DNA from: Paracoccus thiocyanatus
GTDB lineage: Bacteria > Pseudomonadota > Alphaproteobacteria > Rhodobacterales > Rhodobacteraceae
Assembly (NCBI RefSeq): GCF_900156255.1
Contig: NZ_FTMK01000004.1
Location: 62,001 to 126,000 of the forward strand
DNA: 64,000 bases
Direction: 5' to 3'
The notes under the pieces are model-generated. The model made no database searches, was not told the origin of the DNA, and saw only the letters and a list, made by a program, of their open reading frames with translations. A program made the position numbers and the translations under genes. Below, one piece after another: positions 58,195 to 64,000 of this stretch (position 1 is the first letter of the stretch; each line of letters begins with the position of its first letter).

Positions 58195-58986
58195 TTAATC
58201 CACGGCCTTCAGGAAACGGTCGGGCCGCCAGGTCCAGAAATACAGCAGCGACTTGCCGGCCGATGAGAACATGATCCGGTCGGCCCGGCCGATCAGGTAT
58301 TCCGCCGGAACCATGCCGACGCCGCCCACCGCAGCCGGCCAGCGCGAATCGCCGGAATTGTCGCGGTTGTCGCCCAGGAAGAAGTAATTCCCCTCGGGCA
58401 CGGTGAACTCGGCGGTGTTGTCGCCCGGACCGTTGGCAGAGATATCCAGCACGTCATGGGCGACGCCATTGGGCAGCGTCTCGGTGAAGCGGGCCTTTTC
58501 GCAGGCCGCGCCCTGGGGCACCGGCTCGTTGCCGCAACGCGGCAGGGTCTGTTGCGGGCCTTGCGGCGCGTAGGGTTCGGCAAATGTGCCGGCGGGCTCT
58601 TGCGGCACCTCTTGCCCGTTGATCCAGAGCCTGCCGTTCCTCATCTGGATGCGGTCGCCGGGCAGGCCGACCACGCGCTTGATGAAATCGTCGCCCCGCG
58701 TCGGGTGGCGAAAGACCACGACATCGCCGCGTTCGGGATCAGAGCCCAGGATGCGGCCCGAGATCGGGCACAGCGCGAAGGGGCAGGATACCCGCGAATA
58801 GCCATAGGCCATCTTGTTCACGAACAGGAAATCGCCGATCAGCAGCGTGTCCTTCATGCTGCCCGAGGGAATCCAGAACGGCTGGAAGAACAGGGTGCGG
58901 AACACGCCCGCGATCACCAGCGCCCAGAAGATGGTCTTGACGGTTTCCCAGATGCCGCCGTCCTTGCGGGCTTCGCTTTCGGCCAT
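58195..58986 (-). CDS. lepB: Signal peptidase I
   Basis: A 263-residue inner-membrane serine protease that removes signal peptides. One N-terminal helix (about residues 17-36) precedes the catalytic domain. The nucleophile is Ser43 in [10 protein letters not shown] and the general base Lys103 in [26 protein letters not shown] is the C-terminal family box. Several in-frame ATGs lie upstream. The one at 58986 was picked because AAGGGA is nine bases before it. Confidence 0.95.
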   Translation of the reverse strand: MAESEARKDGGIWETVKTIFWALVIAGVFRTLFFQPFWIPSGSMKDTLLIGDFLFVNKMAYGYSRVSCPFALCPISGRILGSDPERGDVVVFRHPTRGDDFIKRVVGLPGDRIQMRNGRLWINGQEVPQEPAGTFAEPYAPQGPQQTLPRCGNEPVPQGAACEKARFTETLPNGVAHDVLDISANGPGDNTAEFTVPEGNYFFLGDNRDNSGDSRWPAAVGGVGMVPAEYLIGRADRIMFSSAGKSLLYFWTWRPDRFLKAVD

Positions 58987-59044
58987 TGATGCCATTCCCT
59001 TCATCGGCAAGTCGCGCGTTCATGGGGCGCGGGGGGCGGCAAAG

Positions 59045-59464
59045 TCAAGCCGTGGCGGGGTCGGCCGGAATGGGAAGCGCCTCGATCACCACGAAGGCCT
59101 GGGCCCAAGGGTGGTCGTCGGTCAGCGTCACATGCACCTGCGCGCGGTGGCCGGGGGGCGTCATCGCCGCCAGCCTTTCGGCCGCCCAGCCGGTCAGTTC
59201 CATGGTCGGCTGGCCGGTCGCCAGGTTCCTGACCGCCATGTCGCGCCAGGCGATGCCCATGGCCAGCCCGGTTCCCAGCGCCTTGGAGCAGGCTTCCTTG
59301 GCCGCCCAGCGTTTCGCCAGCGTCGCGGCCTCGTGCCGGCGGCGCGCGGCCAGGACCAGTTCGCGTTCGGTAAAGACCCGGCGGCGAAAGCGGTCGCCGT
59401 GGCGCGCAAGCACCCCGGCGATGCGGTCGATATTGCAAAGGTCCGAGCCTATGCCGAGAATCAT
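59045..59464 (-). CDS. acpS: Holo-[acyl-carrier-protein] synthase
   Basis: A 139-residue enzyme that transfers 4'-phosphopantetheine from CoA to apo-ACP. Metal-binding Asp8 lies in [12 protein letters not shown] and Glu in [16 protein letters not shown]. Typical length and position between pdxJ and lepB. A repeat copy occupies the 48-base gap before pdxJ. Confidence 0.95.
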   Translation of the reverse strand: MILGIGSDLCNIDRIAGVLARHGDRFRRRVFTERELVLAARRRHEAATLAKRWAAKEACSKALGTGLAMGIAWRDMAVRNLATGQPTMELTGWAAERLAAMTPPGHRAQVHVTLTDDHPWAQAFVVIEALPIPADPATA

Positions 59465-59490
59465 GCGCCTGATTGGTCCTGTAGTGACAT

Positions 59491-59512
59491 GAGTATTTGG
59501 AAAACGGTGAAA
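59491..59512 (+). repeat. Interspersed repeat tail, copy E
   Basis: GAGTATTTGGAAAACGGTGA and two more A, 22 bases in all, are identical to the same part of 49612-49639. It fills most of the short gap between the acpS start and the pdxJ stop and ends directly against the pdxJ stop codon. Confidence 0.88.
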
Positions 59513-60247
59513 TCAGCCGCGGGCCGCGTCCATGCGCCGGCGCATTTCGCGGATCGCCGGGCCAAGGCCCAGGAAGACCGATTCGGCGATCAGGAAATGC
59601 CCGATGTTGAGCTCGCGCAGTTCCGGGATGGCGGCGATGGGGCCGACCGTGTCGAAGGTCAGGCCGTGGCCGGCATGGACTTCCAGCCCCAGAAGATGCG
59701 CCTGGGCCGCGGCGCGGCGCAGGGCGTCCAGTTCCAGGTCGCGTTCGGCCAGCCGCCCTTCGGTATCCAGGTCGCAATAGGCGCCGGTATGCAGTTCCAC
59801 CACCGCGGCGCCGATGCGGGCGGCGGCCTCGACCTGGTCCTGTTCGTGGCCGATGAACAGCGAGACCCGGCAGCCCGCCTCGCGCAGGGGGGCGATGAAA
59901 TCGGCCAGGAACGCCTGGTTTCCGGCCACGTCCAGCCCGCCTTCGGTCGTGCGTTCCTCGCGCTTTTCGGGGACGATGCAGACGGCATGCGGGCGGTGGC
60001 GCAGCGCGATGGCCTGCATTTCCGCGGTGGCGGCCATTTCCAGGTTCAGCGGCAGGTTCAGCGCCGCCATCAGCCGGTCGATATCCGCGTCCGAGATGTG
60101 GCGGCGATCCTCGCGCAGATGCGCGGTGATGCCGTCGGCCCCCGCCTTTTCGGCCAGTTCCGCCGCCCGCACCGGGTCGGGCCAGGGCGTGCCGCGGGCG
60201 TTGCGGATGGTGGCGACGTGGTCGATGTTGACGCCAAGGCGCAGCAT
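59513..60247 (-). CDS. pdxJ: Pyridoxine 5'-phosphate synthase
   Basis: A 244-residue TIM-barrel enzyme that condenses 1-deoxyxylulose 5-phosphate with aminoacetone phosphate in vitamin B6 synthesis. The N-terminal LRLGVNIDHVATIRNARG, the segment ITAHLREDRRHI and VELHTGAYC are diagnostic. AAGGGG lies shortly before the ATG at 60245-60247. It follows ispE by 29 bases. Confidence 0.97.
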   Translation of the reverse strand: MLRLGVNIDHVATIRNARGTPWPDPVRAAELAEKAGADGITAHLREDRRHISDADIDRLMAALNLPLNLEMAATAEMQAIALRHRPHAVCIVPEKREERTTEGGLDVAGNQAFLADFIAPLREAGCRVSLFIGHEQDQVEAAARIGAAVVELHTGAYCDLDTEGRLAERDLELDALRRAAAQAHLLGLEVHAGHGLTFDTVGPIAAIPELRELNIGHFLIAESVFLGLGPAIREMRRRMDAARG

Positions 60248-60276
60248 GGTTTTCCCCTTGTGGATGTCGCGGCAGA

Positions 60277-61098
60277 TTAGTGCTTTGCCGGCGCAAGTCC
60301 AGTCGCCGCCACCCACCAGCCCGGATTGGCCGCGGCGAGGGCGGCCTGGGCGGCGCTGGCCTGGGCTGCGCTGGCGAAAAGCCCAAAGCAGGTCGCGCCC
60401 GAGCCGGACATCCGGGCAAGCTGCGCGCCCGAGCCGCGGATCGCCGCCAGGCAATCGGCGATCTGCGGCATCAGCCGGATGGCGGGCGGTTCCAGATCGT
60501 TGCGGCAGTGGCGCAGAAAGGCGACCAGCGCCGCCGCATCGCGAAAGGCCGGCAGCCGGGCGGGCAGGGGCGGGTTGCCGGGCCGCTCCAATGCCTGGAA
60601 CACCGCCGGCGTCGGCAGGGCGCGGCCGGGATTGACCAGCAGCACATGCAGCCTGGGCAAGGGCGGCAGCGGCGTCAGGATTTCGCCCAGGCCCTGCATC
60701 CGCAAAGGCCGGGCGGCCAGGCAGGCCGGCACATCCGCGCCCAGCGACTCGGCCCCCGTGGGCCGGGCGTCCAGCGCGCGCAGCACCGCCGCCGCATCGG
60801 CCGAGCCGCCGCCGATGCCAGAGGCCACGGGCAGGTTCTTTTCCAGGGTGATCGCGACCTCGCGGCCGGCAAGTCGGGCGGCGCGAAGGCACAGGTTGTC
60901 GGGCTCGGCCACCAGGCCATCGGCAAAGGGGCCGGTCAGGCGAAGCGACAGGGGTCCCGGCGCGACGGTCACGACATCGCCCAGTTCCAGGAACACCACC
61001 AGCGAATCAAGCAGGTGATAGCCGTCGGCGCGGCGGCCGGTCACATGCAGCGCCAGATTCAGCTTGGCTGGCGCGGCCTCGCGCCGGGGCAGGGGCAT
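60277..61098 (-). CDS. ispE: 4-diphosphocytidyl-2-C-methyl-D-erythritol kinase
   Basis: A 273-residue GHMP kinase of the non-mevalonate isoprenoid pathway. [18 protein letters not shown] lies at the start, the ATP loop [16 protein letters not shown] near residue 90, and [12 protein letters not shown] near 240. Its ATG follows the TPR-gene stop by only two bases, so the two are cotranscribed. Confidence 0.95.
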   Translation of the reverse strand: MPLPRREAAPAKLNLALHVTGRRADGYHLLDSLVVFLELGDVVTVAPGPLSLRLTGPFADGLVAEPDNLCLRAARLAGREVAITLEKNLPVASGIGGGSADAAAVLRALDARPTGAESLGADVPACLAARPLRMQGLGEILTPLPPLPRLHVLLVNPGRALPTPAVFQALERPGNPPLPARLPAFRDAAALVAFLRHCRNDLEPPAIRLMPQIADCLAAIRGSGAQLARMSGSGATCFGLFASAAQASAAQAALAAANPGWWVAATGLAPAKH

Positions 61099-61100
61099 GG

Positions 61101-62942
61101 TTAATCGGCCCTGGCCGGTTCGGGGGCGCGCGGCTCCTCGGCCGGGGTGGCGCGGCCGGCCTTTTCGCTGTCCAGCACCGCGTCCAGGCCCCGCTCCAGC
61201 TTGGCGCGGATGCGGTCGGCCTCGGCCTCGGTTTCGGGTTTCAGCGACAGGGCGCGGTGCCACTGGATCTCGGCCTCGCGCTGGCGGCCGACCATCCAGT
61301 AGATGTCGCCCATATGGTCGTTGACCAGCGAATCGCCGGGCATGGCCGCCACCGCGCGCTCCATCGGTGGCACCGCCTGGGGATAGTTGCCCAGGCGGAA
61401 ATAGGCCCACGCCAGCGAATCCAGGATGTAGCCGTCATCGGGGCGCAGTTCGACCGCGCGCTTGATCAGGTCCAGCGCCTCGTCCAGCTTGTCGCCGCGG
61501 TCCACCAGGCTGTAGCCCAGATAGTTCAGCACCTGGGCGGAATCCGGGCGGATCGTCAGCGCCTCGCGAAAATCGGCCTCGGCCCTGGCGAACTGGTCCG
61601 AGCGTTCCAGCGCGATGCCGCGGGCGTAAAGCGGGAACCAGCGCGCCTCGGCGCCGTCCTTGCCGATCAGGTCCAGCGCCTTGTCATAGGCCGGCACGGC
61701 CTGGGCGAATTTTTCCTGCTGGCGCAGCATGTCGCCAAGCGCGATCCAGCCCTGCGCCAGGTCGGGATGGGCTGCGGTCAGCGCCAGCGCGGCTTTTTCG
61801 GCATCGTCCAGCCGTTCGGCGCGGGCCAGCGCGTCGATGCGCGACAGTTCTGCGACGGGGCGCATGTCGCCCAGCTCGCGCAGCGCCTCGAACTCGGCCT
61901 CGGCCAGGTCGAACTGGCCGAAATCCTGCAAGAGCTGCGCGGCCAGGACCCGCGCCTCGGCCAGGTCGGGGGCCAGGTATTCGGCCAGCCGGGCATGGAT
62001 CAGCGCCAGCGGGTCGGGTTCCTCGCTGCTGGCCAGGACCGAGCCGAAGGTCAGGAACACCTGGGCCATGCCATCGGCCGGCCCGCGCGCCACGTCAAAG
62101 GGCAGCGTCTCGCCCTGCGCCATGCGGTCGCGCAGCGAAACGAGCAGGGGTTCCTGGGCAAAGCCCGGCGTCGCTTCGAGCATGGCGATGGCGTCGCGGT
62201 TGCGCTCAAGCTGGGACAGCGCCTGGGCGTGGGCGATGACGCCCAGGATATGCGCCCCGGTGGCGGGATCGGCCAGCAGCAATTCGGCGCCCTCGAAATC
62301 GCCGACCCGCGCCTTGGCCAGCGCCAGGTGATAATTCACCATCGGCGCCGCCCCGCGCATTTCGGCCAGCGACTTGAAGGTGGTCAGCGATTCCCCCGCC
62401 CTGCCGGCGCCGAGCAGCGCCCAGGCGCGCATCATCCCATCGACCAGCTTGCTGCCGCCGGGGGACGCGGCATCCCCGGCCGCGGGCGCGGCCGCGATGG
62501 AGTCGGCCAGCGCCTCCCACCGCCCGGCGCGCGCCATTTCGGCACGTTGCATCAGGCGGGCGAGTTCCGTGGCGCGGCCCTGGTCCGAGATGGTGCCGGC
62601 AAGGGCGGCGGCGCGCTCCATCTCGCCGGCCGAGATCAGGGCGATCAGGGCGCTGTCTTGCAGAAAGGCGTCGTCGTCGTCATGGGCCAGCGCTTGCAGG
62701 AAATACCGTGCGGCCGGGCGATAGTCGTTGGCGATCGCGGCCATGCGCGCGGCCAGGTAGGGGCCGGAAAGACCGTGCAAGGCGGGACCCGAAGCGGCCG
62801 GGCGCTGCGCCGGCCTGTCGTTTTGCGCGTCTTCGGCCTGCGCCAGCAATGGCGCGGCCATGGCGGCGCCTTGCGGCAGCGGCGCGGCGGTCAGCGCGAC
62901 CAGCAGCAGCGGGATCAGAGTTTTCGTCACGGCTTGGCCCAT
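61101..62942 (-). CDS. Exported tetratricopeptide-repeat protein
   Basis: A 613-residue protein with an N-terminal signal peptide (about residues 1-29) and TPR units through the whole length, clearest at 380-560 ([59 protein letters not shown]). It is probably a periplasmic scaffold. A conserved partner relationship with ispE is suggested only by the two-base spacing. Exact role unknown. Confidence 0.85.
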   Translation of the reverse strand: MGQAVTKTLIPLLLVALTAAPLPQGAAMAAPLLAQAEDAQNDRPAQRPAASGPALHGLSGPYLAARMAAIANDYRPAARYFLQALAHDDDDAFLQDSALIALISAGEMERAAALAGTISDQGRATELARLMQRAEMARAGRWEALADSIAAAPAAGDAASPGGSKLVDGMMRAWALLGAGRAGESLTTFKSLAEMRGAAPMVNYHLALAKARVGDFEGAELLLADPATGAHILGVIAHAQALSQLERNRDAIAMLEATPGFAQEPLLVSLRDRMAQGETLPFDVARGPADGMAQVFLTFGSVLASSEEPDPLALIHARLAEYLAPDLAEARVLAAQLLQDFGQFDLAEAEFEALRELGDMRPVAELSRIDALARAERLDDAEKAALALTAAHPDLAQGWIALGDMLRQQEKFAQAVPAYDKALDLIGKDGAEARWFPLYARGIALERSDQFARAEADFREALTIRPDSAQVLNYLGYSLVDRGDKLDEALDLIKRAVELRPDDGYILDSLAWAYFRLGNYPQAVPPMERAVAAMPGDSLVNDHMGDIYWMVGRQREAEIQWHRALSLKPETEAEADRIRAKLERGLDAVLDSEKAGRATPAEEPRAPEPARAD

Positions 62943-63036
62943 GTTTTCGGCGGCTTTCGGCGATTTGTGCAGGCGACCCTAGCCGCCGCAGCGCCGATGG
63001 GCAACGCCGCGGCCGGCGCTGCACCGCCCGCCGCGA

Positions 63037-64000
63037 TCACATATTCGGGTAGTTCGGCCCGTCGCCGCCCTGGGGCGTGGTCCAGTTGATGTTCTGGGAG
63101 GGATCCTTGATGTCGCAGGTCTTGCAATGCACGCAGTTCTGGAAGTTGATCTGGAAGCGCGGGCCATCGTCGCCCTCCAGCACTTCATAGACCCCGGCCG
63201 GGCAATAGCGCTGCGCCGGCTCGGCATAAAGCGGCAGGTTCACCGCGATCGGGATCGCGGGGTCCTTGAGCTTCAGGTGGCAGGGCTGGCTTTCCTCGTG
63301 ATTGGTAAAGCTGAAAGCCACGTTGGTCAGCCGGTCGAAGCTGAGCTTGCCGTCGGGCCGGGGATAGTCGATGGGCTTGTAGTCGGCAGCCTTGCCGGTG
63401 GCGGCGGCGTCGGTCTTGCCATGCTTCCACGTCCCCAGCGGGTTCCAGCCGGTCAGGTTCGCCACCCACATGTCGAAGCCGCCAAGCGCCAGGCTGGACC
63501 ACAGCCCCAGTTTCGACCAGAGCGGCTTGACGTTCCTGACCGGCTTCAGGTCGCGGGCGATGGGGCCGGAACGCAGGTCGGCCTCGTATTCGGCAAGCTC
63601 GTCGCCCTCGCGCCCCGCGGCGATGGCCGCAGCCGCCGCCTCAGCCGCGGCGATGCCGGACAGCATGGCGTTGTGGTTGCCCTTGATGCGCGGCACGTTC
63701 ACCAGCCCGGCCGAGCAGCCCAGCAGCACCGCCCCCGGCACGGTCAGCTTCGGGATCGACTGCCAGCCGCCCTCGGAGATTGCCCTGGCACCGTAAGCCA
63801 CGCGCTTGCCGCCCTCCAGCAGTTCCGCGACCATGGGATGATGCTTGAAGCGCTGGAACTCCATATAGGGATACAGGTAGGGGTTGGCATAGTTCAGGTG
63901 CACGACGAAGCCGACCAGCACCTGGTTGCCTTCCAGGTGATAGATGAAGCTGCCGCCGCCGGCGTTCTTGCCCAAGGGCCAGCCCATGGTATGCGTCACC
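63037..64000 (-). CDS. Electron-transfer flavoprotein-ubiquinone oxidoreductase, C-terminal part (partial)
   Basis: The gene runs off the right edge; about 320 residues remain. It passes electrons from ETF to ubiquinone in the inner membrane. Visible family marks are GWPLGKNAGGGSFIYHLEGN, GCSAGLVNVPRIKGNHNAM and the [4Fe-4S] cysteines in RYCPAGVYE and NCVHCKTCDIKDP. The FAD-binding N-terminus is outside the window. Confidence 0.95.
   Translation of the reverse strand, partial: VTHTMGWPLGKNAGGGSFIYHLEGNQVLVGFVVHLNYANPYLYPYMEFQRFKHHPMVAELLEGGKRVAYGARAISEGGWQSIPKLTVPGAVLLGCSAGLVNVPRIKGNHNAMLSGIAAAEAAAAAIAAGREGDELAEYEADLRSGPIARDLKPVRNVKPLWSKLGLWSSLALGGFDMWVANLTGWNPLGTWKHGKTDAAATGKAADYKPIDYPRPDGKLSFDRLTNVAFSFTNHEESQPCHLKLKDPAIPIAVNLPLYAEPAQRYCPAGVYEVLEGDDGPRFQINFQNCVHCKTCDIKDPSQNINWTTPQGGDGPNYPNM

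Overview
The window is high-GC DNA with tightly packed, overlapping genes. It looks like a Rhodobacteraceae (alphaproteobacterial) chromosome, most like Paracoccus. This rests on family resemblance and gene order (yfgM-bamB-der, pdxJ-acpS-lepB-rnc-era, a CenR-type regulator, an EnuR-regulated ectoine cluster), not on a database search. No rRNA or tRNA gene was recognised.

Layout. 1-7355: accessory metabolism. This holds the end of an aldehyde dehydrogenase, a GntR regulator, an aldose 1-epimerase, a TAXI-type TRAP transporter (fused permease plus binding protein), a small SpoT-like HD hydrolase and a GlxA-type AraC regulator. 7451-20735: a complete ectoine/5-hydroxyectoine uptake and catabolism cluster in the order enuR, ehuABCD, eutABCDE, ssd, atf, followed by a medium-chain dehydrogenase. 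The Ehu ABC importer brings in ectoines. EutABC are thought to turn hydroxyectoine into ectoine. EutD opens the ring, EutE deacetylates to diaminobutyrate, Atf makes aspartate semialdehyde and Ssd makes aspartate. An imperfect direct repeat in front of ehuA is a candidate EnuR operator. 20792-25804: a 1013-residue RTX/Hint protein with a duplicated N-terminal module, a small two-helix membrane protein coupled to it by an ATGA overlap, and a divergent membrane-anchored LytTR regulator. 25885-27273: selA with no selB beside it.

27406-35030: a type I-E CRISPR-Cas locus (cas3/cas8e remnant, cse2, cas7, cas5, cas6e, cas1, cas2) and a 30-repeat array. Its main oddity is that the first gene is a continuous in-frame chimera. 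It carries the Cas3 HD nuclease domain and Walker A motif joined directly to the C-terminal part of Cas8e, so almost all of the helicase and the N-terminal PAM-reading part of Cas8e are missing. The other Cascade subunits and the adaptation genes look intact.

35060-64000: mostly housekeeping. This includes rpmB, meaB, a SoxS-like thioredoxin, serS, der-bamB-yfgM, rarD, an L,D-transpeptidase, ribA and cenR. Next come the four-gene ligase-associated DNA-damage module (exonuclease, ligase, Lhr-type helicase, PdeM), an outer-membrane beta-barrel and gyrB. The minus-strand series etf-QO (partial), TPR protein, ispE, pdxJ, acpS, lepB, rnc, era, DUF1491 closes the window. A small interspersed repeat (GC stem plus a TATTTGG tail) occurs several times here, and one copy lies in frame inside the Lhr helicase gene.
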